Shown: positions 34,313 through 46,554 of the stretch, piece after piece | Layout: each line of letters opens with the position of its first letter | How positions within the stretch are numbered: position 1 is the first letter of the stretch | NCBI GenBank assembly: GCA_022497145.1 | Contig: MU385927.1 | Location: forward strand, 1 to 64,000 | Direction: 5' to 3' | Source of the DNA: Rostrohypoxylon terebratum | Taxonomy: Eukaryota; Ascomycota; Sordariomycetes; Xylariales; Hypoxylaceae | Length of the DNA stretch: 64,000 nucleotides | Notes under the pieces: generated by a model | Database searches by the model: none | The model's input: only the letters and a program-made list of their open reading frames with translations | Told to the model about the DNA's origin: nothing | Translations under genes and position numbers: made by a program

Positions 34313-35433
34313 ATGGGCTCGGATAACGTACAGGTCATACAATACCTCGTCGACACGCGGCCTTTATGGCCCAAGGCGACCAAGACGAAGGATCTCGAAA
34401 ATGAGGTACGAGCAATTTTCTCCCTCCCTTTCTTACCTTACCTTAGGTATTCTAAGCGCTAGAATCTATGCGTACCTCACTTACCTCTTGAGACATGCGT
34501 GTTTCGAGACAAAACACGATGTGACAGACCCGAACGCTAGAAAAATGAAATGTGCTAACGCCGAAACCCAAGGCCTCCCGCGCGCTGGCGCTGCTGACGG
34601 AAGAAGAGAGGACGAAGGTGCTGAGGTACTACTTCGTGGCGGACGCGAAGATGTCGCTGGCGTCGCAGCTGCTGAAGCACTGGGTGGTGGCGAAGTACGC
34701 GGGGGTGCGGTGGTGGGATACCAGGTTGTCGCGCGACGAGAAGACGAAGCCGGTGTACGTGGACCCGGACACGGGCGCGCAGCCCGTCGCGTTCAACGTC
34801 AGTCATCAGGCCGGGCTCGTCGCGCTCGTGGCTGTCGCCGGGTACAACGGCGAGGGCAGGGCCGAGATCGGCACGGATGTGGTGTGCACGAGCGAGCGGC
34901 GTACCCGCGATCATCGTGTTATTGACACGGAGGGGTGGGCCAAGTTCGTCGATATGCATGCGGATGTGTTTGGGCGTGGCGAGGCGCGGTACTTGAAGGG
35001 GGATCTGTTGGCTGCGCTGCCTGGGCTGCCGCCGCTGGCGAGGGGGGAGGAGATTGTGGATTTCAAGTTGAGGGCATTTTATACGCTGTGGTGTCTGCGA
35101 GAGGCGTATGTGAAGATGACGGGGGATGCGCTGTTGGCGCCTTGGTTGAGGGATCTGGAGTTCAAGAGGTTTAGGGCGCCGAAGGCTGGGATGGAGGGGG
35201 AGGATGAGGAGGAAGAGGGGGAAGGGGTCGTGACGGATCATGAGGTGCTGTTTAGGGGGGAGAAAGTCACTGATGCGAATATTTGTTTGAGGAGTCTGGG
35301 CGAGGATTATATGACTTGTACTGCGGTGAGGACGCCGGAGAGGAAGGAGGATGCGCTGGGGTGGAAGTTGGGGCCGTTTGAGTTTTTGGAGATGGAGACT
35401 GTACTTAGCGATGCGGAGGCGAGGTCGGAGTGA
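34313..35433 (+). CDS. 4'-phosphopantetheinyl transferase, Sfp type
   Basis: Two exons, 34313-34405 and 34573-35433, with a 167-nt intron; 317 residues. Motifs of the Sfp/Lys5/NpgA group: FNVSHQAG (105-112), the Mg-binding Asp in GTDVV (about Asp133), and WCLREAYVKMTG (204-215) with the Glu and Lys of the third motif. An Arg replaces the more usual Lys before the Glu, as in many moulds. The enzyme transfers 4'-phosphopantetheine from CoA to carrier-protein serines. In filamentous fungi this one enzyme usually serves polyketide synthases, peptide synthetases and the aminoadipate reductase of lysine synthesis. An acidic insert (GEDEEEEGEG, about 254-265) precedes the end. GC is high in this exon relative to its surroundings. 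No carrier-protein gene lies nearby. Confidence 0.92.
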
Positions 35434-36794
35434 GGGGGGAGACGGGATGGTTGGTGATGTACGCTACTGCGGGTATAACATAGTACTAGGAGGGCTGATG
35501 GTGATGGGATAGGAATAGGACGGTGGTTTGGGATATGGGTTATGATTACGAAGCAAGTTAGATGTGTACCAGGTATGATTTCAGATACGATATGATGTTT
35601 CATTTACATAGACCTCGGATTTCAACATGTTCTGGTCATTGGATCGCATCCTTCCCATTGTCCTGGCATTGAATGAACAACTCCTCACCGGATTCGAACT
35701 ACACAGGCTGGCAGGATGACTATAATATGAGGCGTTAAGATGGTGCGGTTTACTAGGTAGCTAGAACCCTAGCTAGGATGAGGGAGGGCTTATGGGCTTT
35801 GGTTGCATTGTAGCGCACCCGACTCCTGCAAGGTGACGGCAGATGATCTTCGCTCTATACTACCGAATATGACTTTTTAGTGGCGCCGGAGTTCATCGTG
35901 ATGGCTTTGGATATTAGATCTTAAGACGGGTGCTCGCAGCAGACTTCATCACATTTTGGTCTCTCTCGCCACCAGATCCAACTGTTTCTACCTTCTCCCT
36001 TGAAGTTTTATTGTTATATTGCTTTCAGGGTGCTGTGATGTGTTTTGTGTCCTTGGAGGATGCGTACGCAGGTTTCGGTACTACATACGTGAGAGCTCGT
36101 GATACTGGTGTACGGTAAATATGAATTCTCTTTCCAACGCAATACTAAGAAACATAGAGCAAAATATTCCTTGATTGAGACGATTGAGATGATTAGATAA
36201 ACAGTATGCACCGTATCCAGATGTTCCTTTCAATTGTTCGTTCTTTCCAGCGATGACAGCAGGTTTGGTGGGGAATGTCCAAAGTGGGATTGGCGCCTTT
36301 CAAGTTCTGGGATTCAGGAAGCTGCACACTGAAGTGGCCGAAAAGCTAATAGCAGCCAGGAAGCCTAGCACAATCTGTACTTATTTTGGTACCTCCAATT
36401 ATTAACGTCATTTTTCTTTAGATGGAGAGGTGGGGGGATTCAACTGGGTCCATCTTTGTGACACCGTTGAACAACCCCAACCGAACAACCGTCGACATTC
36501 CTGAACGCTGAACGCTGAACGCTGAACTCTGAACTGAACATAGAAGCTCAGCTCCCAAACACTAAACACCACCGTACCTAAACTTATGCTGCTAATCAAG
36601 TTCAACCTTGTTTTCTAATATTCGTTTTTATCTTCGCTTCCCTTTTCCGATTGTCGTCAATCCGACCCAAACATGATGTTTTGACATCTCTTAAGCTAGC
36701 AATCAAATATTCCCACCGCCAACTTTCGGTCAACTATCTGGTACCGACTGGTGCCGAAAGATACCTATACCCCCGATCGTCCATCTAACTCACA
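35434..36794. other. Intergenic, no gene seen
   Basis: 3' flank of the transferase gene and 5' region of the oxysterol-binding protein gene. It includes the CTGAACG tandem at 36501-36527, 268 bp before the next start codon. A GGATTCGAAC word at 35691 recalls a tRNA T arm, but no tRNA fold forms. Confidence 0.5.
36501..36527. repeat. (CTGAACG)n heptamer tandem
   Basis: Three full copies and a partial copy, then two diverged copies (CTGAACT, CTGAACA). It is the reverse complement of the tandem at 18823-18849. Confidence 0.85.
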
Positions 36795-39700
36795 ATGTCG
36801 GATTCTGGAGATGTGTAAGCAATACCTATCTGTTATTTCGTATTCATGACCTATGTATTCCCGTAGAATTGAACCATATCTACGGATAGTTCCCACTTTA
36901 GTTTGGTTTATGTCATGTCAGCGGATGGTGGATGGAAGGTTCAGGCACTCGCCGATGACGGTAAACTGACTCGCTTCAACTGTAATAGCCAACCTCACAA
37001 GAGGTCTAAATCTACAGCACTATCCTTGCTCAGACGTAAGGACAAGGATCGGATCAACGATGATGATTCCGAGGATGGATCGCAAACCTCAGGCCTCGCT
37101 TCAAACGCCACCAATCCTGCCCCCGCCGTTGCTCCCTCCCACCAGCCCTCCATCAAACCCTATAATCAGAGAATGTCGTTAGGCCGAATCCCCTCCCGCG
37201 AACCCAACAGCTTGGTCCCGACTCGGTCTAATAACTCTGCCGCCGAGAAGAGTTCGAGCCTCGAACAATCCGTCCGCAAATTTCGAATCGTCGAAGCGTT
37301 ACGAAGTGGTAATACAGCCGCGATATCTAAGGCGATCAGAGAAACGTCTGAAAATGGTCCTCGCGCTAGTACATCCTCATTAAGTGGTGGAAGTACTGGG
37401 CCCCTGGAAGACACAACAATTTTACATCTTGCTATCCAATGCGCTGAACACGATGTTGTCGAATACGTGCTCTCTGACGGTTCTGGATACATCGATATCA
37501 ATGCTCGGGACAAGGATGGAAACGTACCCCTTCATATCGCCGCTTCTCAAGGGCGCAGCCCTATCGTCCGCTTGTTGTTGGAACAAAAAGATATCAACGA
37601 TGCCATTGCGAACAACCAGGGAAAGCTCCCCTTAGATGTGGCGAGAAACCCCGAAATATTTCAACAACTCCAACTTGCGAGGACTCTATTTGTGCAAGAT
37701 AAAGTAAAGGAAGTCCAGGACCTGGTGCGAGCAGGTGCCTACGATACCTTAGGTCACATTCTTGAAGAGCCCCGTGTCAAGACGATCCTAGACATCAACA
37801 GCATTGAATTACCTTGTGATCCCGTGACGGTTCAGTCAGGAGGGTCTCTATTGCACGAGGCGGCTCGCAAGAGGGATACAAAGCTAATTCAAGCTCTTCT
37901 GCTCCACGGCGCCGACCCATTTCAACGAGACCGAAAAGGTAAGCTTCCTCAGCAGGTCACCAACGACGATATCACAAAGACCATGCTCAAGCGATCACCT
38001 GCTGCGGTAGCTGCGCAACGGGGCATCCAGGAGAAAGCTGTACTCGGGCATGCGACATCTCAAGCTGGAGCTAGTGCTGCTGTCACCGGAGACTTATTAT
38101 CTTCTCACGAACCTCAAATGAAGGGCTACCTTAAAAAATGGACAAATTATCGCAAGGGCTACCAACTTCGTTGGTTCGTCCTCGAAAACGGCGTTCTAAG
38201 CTATTACAAGCACCAAGACGATGCGGAGCACGCTTGCAGGGGTGCCATCAGCATGCGAATCGCTAGATTATACATGAGTCCGGAAGAGAAGACGAAGTTC
38301 GAAATCATCGGAAAGTCGTCGGTCAAGTATACTCTAAAAGCAAATCACGAAGTCGAGGCTAAGCGGTGGTTCTGGGCCCTTAACAATGCGATCCAGTGGA
38401 TGAAAGACCAAGCCAAGCAAGACGAGAAGCAGAAGGCACAAAGTGCTGAGATGCTACGGCAGGCCCGAGATAGCCTCATCAAACCCGCAGAGCCCTCCAT
38501 AAACGATTCCCACAGTGAAGTGGCAAGTACCACTGAACGAAGGAGCAGTGCTCAGTTAAGTCGCTATCCCTCGGTCAAAGCACCTCACGCTCACGCAGGA
38601 TTATCCCGTACTAGTACTGCGGGTAGCGGGGATGACGAATTCGTCGATGCGGGTGCTGCTGACGCGAAAACCCACAGCAACAAAGCACCCACGATTCCCG
38701 GGGAGGTGGACGACGACGATGATGATAACGAATATTTGGATCATTCGAGCCGTGGTGAAGCTCCAACAGCGACTAAGGACGCTTTTAACATCACGGCACA
38801 GTCAGCAAGACTCCAACTAGACACGCTAGCATCTGTGAGTGCTGCCTTGCAGGCAGAAGCTCATCGGAACCCGTCCATGTCACTTATGGATCCGAGGGCG
38901 TCACAAGCACTTGCGACATACGATGCCGCGATTAAAAGTCTGAAGGGACTTATGGGAGACCTTCTAAGAATATCGAAGGATCGCGATGCGCATTGGCAAT
39001 ATCGCTTGGAGCAAGAAACCGAGATGCGGCGAATGTGGGAAGAGAGTATGGCCAAGGTAGCGGCTGAACAAGAGATTCTAGAAGCGAGAGTTAGCGAAGC
39101 CGAAGCAAAACGAAAGATGGCTAAACGAGCTCTTCGTGAGGTCATAGGGAGTGAAAGTCGACCGATCACCAGTGATAGCACGCGCCCTGTAACACCGAGC
39201 GCCCTTGAAGATGCCACCGCCGGAGAATTGCGCTCACCGTCCATGAGGAGTTTGGGCCGCAGATCAACCGTGCGCTCTCAGCCAATCGAAATCTCGGAGG
39301 ACTCTGAATCCGAGCAAGAAGAGTTCTTTGATGCGGTCGACGCCGGCGAAGTTGACGCGGAGCCCATGCCGCCATCTGATGTGGTGCCTTCGGCCGATTC
39401 AAAACAAGACGTCGTGGTATCAGGCGTTGATGTTAGCAGTGCCTTCCACGGCTATGAGAACGGCTTCAGAACAAGACTAAAGTTGGATGAAGACAACCGA
39501 CCGAAGATTGGTCTATGGGTAAGTCGGCAAACTATCAATAACCAGAATGACCACTGACACCTATTGTAGGGTATCCTGAAGTCGATGATTGGCAAAGATA
39601 TGACGAAGATGACGCTACCTGTGTCGTTTAATGAGCCAACATCCTTGTTATACCGAACTGGCGAAGACATGGAATACGCAGACCTACTCGACATGGCGGC

Positions 39701-40745
39701 TGACCGATCAGATTCCATCGAGCGAATGTTATACGTCGCCGCCTTCGCGTCAAGTGAATTCGCCTCGACGATCGGTCGTGTCGCCAAACCATTCAACCCT
39801 CTCTTGGGCGAGACGTTCGAATACGCGAGACCGGACAGGGGATATCGGTTTTTCATCGAGCAGGTTAGCCACCACCCCCCGATCGGAGCTGCGTACGCAG
39901 AATCCGCGAGATGGACTTACTGGGGCGAGGCCAAGGTCGACTCTAGGTTCTTGGGTAAATCATTTGATATCTATCATCTCGGTACCTGGTTCCTGAAGTT
40001 ACGCCCTACTGCCGGAGGCAAAGAAGACTTCTTCACATGGAAGAAGCCCAAGTCCCAGGTGGTCGGTATCATTACAGGTAACCCTGTAGTGGACAACTAT
40101 GGACTTGTGGAAATCAAGAATTGGACTACTGGAGAGACTTGCCTGCTAGATTTCAAGCAACGAGGCTGGAAAGCTTCGAGTGCTTATCAGCTCTCGGGAA
40201 AGATTCTCGATGCCGACGGCCGACCACGCGTGAGCTTAGGCGGGCGATGGAATTCCAAGATATACGCACGCCTTACTCCAGGATTCGAAGCAACTGTGGA
40301 AGAACCGAAGGATACTCTGGGAAGCATCAACGATCCAAGCAGAGCTTTCATAGTATGGGAGGCGAACGCTCGGCCCGAGGGCATCCCCTTCAACCTCACG
40401 CCATTTGTGCTCACCTTTAACCACATAGACGAGAATCTCGAGAAGTGGATCGCTCCTACGGATTCCAGATATCGGCCAGATCAAAGGGCCATGGAAGATG
40501 GCGAGTACGACTTCGCGGCGTCCGAAAAGAACCGGCTAGAAGAGGCCCAACGAGCGAGGAGAAAAGTGAGGCAGCAGGCAGGTGAGGAATTCGTGCCTGC
40601 ATGGTTCGAAAAGTCGACATGTGAAATCACCGGGGTAGAGTACTGGAAGTTCACGGGCAAGTACTGGGAACAACGGGAGAAGTTTGGCAAGGGGGATGCT
40701 CACGCGTGGGACGGCCTGGAACCGATCTATACTTCGGCGGAGTAG
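36795..40745 (+). CDS. Oxysterol-binding protein (Osh1/Osh2-like) with ankyrin, PH and FFAT
   Basis: Exons: a 20-nt first exon 36795-36814 (MSDSGD), then a long exon to 39518, a 51-nt intron, and 39570-40745. The second exon may start at 36890 or 36902 (both keep frame), giving about 1270 residues; this N-terminal join is the weak point. Order of parts: ankyrin repeats (TTILHLAIQCAEHDVVEYVL, NVPLHIAASQGRSPIVRLLL, SLLHEAARKRDTKLIQALLL; about 170-350), a PH domain (about 405-505, MKGYLKKW to RWFWALNNAI), a disordered acidic linker with a coiled coil (about 660-760), a FFAT motif EFFDAVD (39321-39341) after an acidic tract, and the sterol-binding ORD with the signature EQVSHHPP (about 39858). 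It should exchange sterol/PI4P at ER contact sites. A second FFAT-like word (DEFVDAGA) lies near 38635. Confidence 0.9.
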
Positions 40746-41886
40746 GCACAGGAATCACGAAACTCGGGTGACAAGCAGTGACTGTACATGGCATAGGAGA
40801 GAAAAAAGAACCTGTATACAAAAGCTGTAGGACGAGTATGTATTGAACACAGCACTAGTGACTTAATTATGAGGATGGTTATGAACTGTTCTCGCTACAA
40901 CACGTGGTTCCCGGTGAGTCTATTGAAGAAGTCTCGTGTTTCATTCGAGGATACATGACTTAGCTACATAGGTACTGGGCAGATACAGGGACGTAATGCT
41001 TGCGATAATCACATGTAAAAAGAAAAAAAATGAAGATGAGAAAGCATTAGAAGAACTATTGATCTCTCGTGTTTGACACATACCTGACCTGGTACTAATT
41101 ATAGTCGTCCAGTTCCCAGTTCCCAATTCTTGTTCAGGCATTCGTACGAGAAGAGGCTCATGTGTAGGGGAATCCATACCTAAAGCTGTTAAAGCTGGCC
41201 CCTGAAAATGGTTAGTCGGCCGGCATTTGCGAACTTGGCATAGCATCCAATCCCTGGCTACGGTTCCACTATTACGTAGACGGTAGTAATAGTGCTTGTA
41301 GGTGGCAGGTGCATCACCCAGAAGACAAATGGATCCCACTTTACCTGTCTGGGACCGAGCCTCGGTAAAAATTTCAAAACATCACCATCTCTCACCCGGA
41401 ACATTGGAACATTGGATCACCTAACCAATGAGACCTGGTCGCGTTTTTAATACCGACGGCTACAAGGCTCTTGGGCTTTTCGATGCAACGAGCTGAACTG
41501 GAACTTATTGCCGGAGAAGCAGATAAGACTAACCGGTGAACTTGGAAGGAAAAAAAAGAAAGACGGCGAAGAATAAGAAGAAGGGTTCTTTGATCTCACA
41601 TTTTTTTTTCTTACCCACATCGGACGATCTGCGCGAGAAACTAGGAGTTAAGACTGCTTTTCGCGTGGTTCGCGTTGACATATCACCGGCTTTTTTCGTG
41701 CTACCAAGCTTTCTAAATCCACTCGCGTCATCGGGGATTGAGACATACCTGAGCCTTCTGTGAGAGAGAAAAAAAACCAAAGAGAAGCCTCAGTACCTAG
41801 AGTCCTAGACTGGGAACTAACAGCGAGAGAACCGGCTCCGGACCTCATCTCGACTATCACAGACTAGAGTACAGAACACAGTCAGG
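40746..41886. other. Intergenic, no gene seen
   Basis: About 1.1 kb between tandem genes. It contains A-rich and T-rich runs (41550-41615) and no supported frame. Confidence 0.55.
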
Positions 41887-44206
41887 ATGGGAGAACATAG
41901 ACCTACGTTGGTCAGACCGCCTCCGGTCGACGAGTCCAAGGCGCCAATCGAGAACGCGCTCGAGCTGACGGACTTAAGCATCATCGGGCCTGTAAGATTC
42001 TCCATTGCACTACCTTCCTAACCTACATCACCTACATCACCATTTTCCGTCTACCTCCCTAAGACTTAGGGTGCATGTTATGCTGTGCATATACACTACT
42101 TGCCTGCGTACTGCCACCCCCAATCCTTTTGTCATGCATACCTACCTATACTCCTAGCTACTTTGCCTAGCTACTTTGCAATCAGCCCTATCTACCTATA
42201 TACCTATATACATGTCTACTGTGTAGGTATATCAGGTAGTGAGATGGGATATGGCATGTGACCTCCATGATGACGATATGGCTGTTACCTACAACCGAAG
42301 GCGTACCCATGCATCAGTAACACCGCTGACACTTGCGATTTTCGCTCGCAGGACATCTTCACCAATACGCGCGAGCTCTGGCACCCGCCAGGAGCGAGAG
42401 GGATATACGGAGGCGCTGTGATCGCGCAGACATTGGCGGTACGTGGTGGCTTTTTTATGCGATTTTCTTCGGTTGTACTTGGTCTCCCCTACTTTACTTG
42501 GTACCAAGTAACTTCAATGTTGCTTTTCCCAATTTACAAGTTCCAATGATTTTTTTAATCCCCCCCGCCACCCTCCTTTCCCTTACCTACATAGTAGGTA
42601 CGGTACCTTTTTACTCGGTTACCGTTTCAGATCCCTTGTTACGACCGTTACATTTATTCATCTACTACGTAGGTGGTTGCATGACCATACATTTGTCCGT
42701 CCCTCTTTCAGTAATTGAGGACGAGCTGTTGGTACGTCCGTTCGCCTACCCGAGCGGAGATTCGGACGGAGGGTCGGCCCAAGCCGACCATCACGTTCGG
42801 CTTCGGATCGGGTATTCGTGTCGAGGCTTCGGGGCGTGTCCCCTTTTTTTGCTTTGCGCATTCCTCTTCGCTTGCTCGCGCTCTCTCTATTCCCCAACTA
42901 TCTCGCCTCACACCCCATTCTCGCTTCGCTCCACTCCCCTGATTCCTTCCCCGTACCCCCACAGCCTTACTTCCCTCCCAGTCAGTCTTACGCGCATATG
43001 CACGGACGGGAAAAGACGGGATGTTCTGGGCGTGGGCATGTGCTCACAATTCCGTACACCCCCATATTTTTGTCTCCGATCTATACCTAGATACCTAGAT
43101 ACCTAACTCGGGATATCTGCACACACCCCGAACACCATATGCCTACATACATAGGTACCTACATACACATACATATTAGTGCCAAATGTAGATAGGCACT
43201 GGCCGAAAGTACGATGTGAGACCATAAGCTGACGAGGCAACACCCAGGCGGCCCAGCGCACAGTCCCGGACGACTTCGTGGTGCACTCGTACCACTGCTT
43301 CTTCGTGCTAGCGGGGGACTCCAGCATCCCGATCGTGTACTATGTAGAGCGCGTACGCGAGGGCCGGTCCTTCTGCACGCGGACAGTGCAAGCGCGACAG
43401 CGCGGGCACGCGATCTTCACGGTGACGTGCAGCTTCATGCGGGAGCGGCGCGACGACGGGGCGCCGACGGTGACGCACAGCGCGGGGATGCCGGCGGAGG
43501 CGCGGGCCAACGCGCCGCCGGACGACTACGCGGACCCGCCGTTCGTGAAGCTCGACGACGACCCGTTCCAGAGCTACCGGTGCAAGCCGGCGGACTCGGA
43601 GATGCCGGTGGCGGAGCAGCGCGTCGGGCAGTGGGTGCGCGCGCGCGGGAAGATCAGCAAGGAGGGCGGGAATAGAGCGCATCTCAGCGCGCTCGCGTAT
43701 ATCTCGGACTCCTTCTTCATCGGCACGATCCCCCGCATACATAAGCTGTGGCGGTACCCCGACGACCCGGACGCGCTATCCCCTGCCAAGCGCGAGTACC
43801 TCGAGAAACTTAACGAGTGGGAGGGCGGGCATAGGCCACTTGAGGTGTATAAGGGACGCCCGAGGATGGGGATGATGGTCTCGCTCGATCATTCGATCTA
43901 CTTTCATAACCCGAAGCAGGTCAGGGCTGACGAGTGGATGTTCACGGAGATGGAGAGCCCGTGGGCGGGGGATGGGAGGGGTGTGGTTATGCAGAAGGTT
44001 TGGAGTAAGGAGGGGGTTTTGCTGGCTACGGCTTTTCAGGAGGTGAGTTTTTTATACCTGAGTCCCTTTTTTCTCTCCCTTGGCTCTTGGGGTTTGGGTG
44101 TTTGGCTAACCGTGTCACTTGCGATTGATTATAGGGCGTCGTGCGATTAAGGGACGAGAGTAAGGAGAAGGCGAAGGCAGAAGTCAAGGCGAAAGCGAAG
44201 CTGTGA
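41887..44206 (+). CDS. Acyl-CoA thioesterase II (TesB/ACOT8-like), peroxisomal
   Basis: Four exons, 41887-41991, 42352-42438, 43248-44042 and 44135-44206, giving 352 residues. Two hot-dog folds: the first spans roughly 20-140 (RELWHPPGARGIYGGAVIAQTLAAAQRTV; HCFFVLAGD), the second 170-330. The expected TesB catalytic set is visible: Asp278 in SLDHSIYFH, Ser301 in MESPWAG and Gln328 in TAFQEG. It hydrolyses fatty acyl-CoA to free acid and CoA. The C terminus is AKL, a variant of the peroxisomal PTS1 signal, which fits a role beside beta-oxidation. Odd: introns 1 and 2 are 360 and 809 nt, far longer than others here, yet the family sequence runs straight across the junction (AQTLA|AAQRTV), so no exon is missing. 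Confidence 0.9.
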
Positions 44207-46517
44207 TCGGCTTGGCTGAGCTGCCCCTCTGCGGTGTGGGATACGTGTGAGACTAATTACATGCATGCTTAGACTTGACGATGGCGATGGTGATGGCACA
44301 GGTGTTACAGCGAGGGATGGAATATCGGATATAGTTTCTTTCTTTTCATACAGGTAACTGCTATTTAGACATTGGGCGCGTTCGGAGGTGATATAGAGAG
44401 CGCACGTGTAATGGGACCTCAAGATTTTCTTGAGGATAGATTGTATTTACTAATTAGATGTCTGCCTATGAGCTAGATTATAGAAGGAAACAAAGTAATA
44501 ATACCTAGTTCTTATTTACCTACCTAGTTTACTAAGCTTGCGTCGATGCCAAATCTGTTTTTTTTCCTTCTCAAAACCCGGCTTACCTAGCTAGTGGTCA
44601 TCGTTGATTACCACGGCCGGGTAAGCAACAGGGGGGACTAATTTGGCCGTCGGGATATAGACGGTATTAGGGGATTAGCGAGCAAGGCGTTACCGTATCG
44701 TCGTCCGCGTCGGAGGTTGGAACCGCAGTTTCTTTTTTTGGTCCCCCGGGGAGAGGATGTTCCGCGGAGGTAAGAGAGGGGAGGTAAGCGTGCAGATGTA
44801 GATATGATTTGATATGTATGTGGAGGGTGGGTAATATGTCAGATTACTCATCGCGTGCCGGCGCGTGGTAAGCAGCCGCGGGTTAGAGGTGCTGGGTAAG
44901 GTTGGTGGTTAAGGGTTAGACGGACGGGACTCTTCATTGATAAGCATCTTCGGCGCTTGCCTATTGCGAGTTAATGGGGTGGGATGACGCCTGTGGGATA
45001 GGGATAGGGGATTTTGGCGAGTCAAGATTGTAGATATTTCTTTGACAGCGCTGGCTGTGTTGGTTATAGCAGTTGGGGATTTGAAGGTTGATTCGATGCA
45101 TTGGCAGCTACCTAGTCAAGTCGGTAAATAAGTTAGTAGTCAAGTAGGGGGATGTAGGTTTGTTCAATATGTATTGTCGCTGTCCCCTTTGCTGGCGTAC
45201 GTAATGAGTGAAAAGGGGGATCAAGCTCGGCATAGGGAATGTGGATATAGTGTCGTACGGTTGGGCTAAAATAGAACGCTTTCATCGCGTTGCCCGAGAC
45301 CAAATAAATCCCGCGGGTTAATATTTCGCTATTACTACGGGTTAGTAGGAATATTGGATTTGTCTCTTTTTTGACGCTATTCGGCTAGCCCAGGTAATCA
45401 CCCGATTGGCTATTCGCAGCTCGCCAGCCGCTTAAGATGTAGATTAAGGGGAAAGGGGTCGTCCACAGTGTTAGATTATGACTGCCCTGATACAGAAAGG
45501 GGGCTACGTGACGAGGTCTCGCTACTTGACTTAACCTCGGTTATAGCGAGGCCATTGAGGTGCCTTGTGATAATCTCGTCGACGACTGAGAGTGACCACA
45601 TTTCCTGCCGAAAAGGGGAATAGTATATGCTGCCTAGGTAACGATAGCAAAATAACTTTCAAGGCAGGTAGATTACCTGTAGTTTCATATTGTGACCTTA
45701 CTTGTCTACGTGTCTCACTGACCGACTGATACACCGTACATACCTGACGAGCGCAATGGTACGATAGGAGCACCGAAAGGTAAAGAAACATGCCAGCAAG
45801 ACGGCTTGTATGAGCAGGGAAATATCGCTCTCATGAGTATGCGCAAGGGTATTCTCCTTTTTATGCCGGAGCGTTATTATGAGGCGGAAATTAGCGAACC
45901 TGACGATGTTTTTGCTCGTCCCGTGTCGAGCTCCGGAGGCCACCGGTTAACGTCAGCAATATTTTAAGAGGCAAAGCCGAGGGTAAGACGGCGGTTAAAG
46001 GGAAGCAAGAGTTTGGAAGCGATCACGGAGGGACCCGCCGCCCGGGCCACGACTCGGGAATGACTCGGAGTAGATGGTTGGACCTTTGGCCTTCTATTGC
46101 CGGGATGGCTCGAACCATAACGGGGCCGGCAGAAGGAGAAATCTCGGTGATGTAATCAGTAAATCACGCATTCCCACAATATCGGGATGAGGTACAGTAG
46201 ATGAGGCTCCATCGAGCCCATCGAGCCCATCGAAGCTACCGAAGCCATCGAACCTGTCAGATTTTTTTCTTGTTTTGATTTTTCCCTCTTAGGTAATAGT
46301 AGATGAAAAAACTTGGCCCTGCGACCGCCTTACTCATTTTTTCAGCTTGACGTATCCTTGGTTCCGTCCATTCAGGAGACGACATTTTAAGCTTTTTTTT
46401 TCGTGCCTCTCGCGACGAGAAGGGCCGATCGCGTTCGAAAATAGCGAAATAATAGGTATCACCTATGTAATTGTATGTATCCCAAGTATCTCAAGGATCC
46501 CCATGTACCCTTACCTA

Positions 46518-46554
46518 ACACACACACACACACACACACACACGCGCGCGCGCG
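46518..46554. repeat. (CA)n(CG)n microsatellite
   Basis: About 12 CA units pass directly into six CG units, an alternating purine-pyrimidine tract able to adopt Z-DNA. Confidence 0.9.

Noticed and set aside
34555..35241. 228-residue minus-strand frame opposite the phosphopantetheinyl transferase
   Set aside because: A shadow of the GC-rich coding strand; Arg/Pro/Leu/Gln-rich with no motif.
35680..35740. GGATTCGAAC word suggesting a tRNA T arm
   Set aside because: The flanking bases do not form a T stem, and no D arm or acceptor is found.
42333..43106. 257-residue frame across exon 2 and intron 2 of the thioesterase gene
   Set aside because: It overlaps the true exon in another frame, is low-complexity, and the conserved family sequence requires this region to be spliced out.
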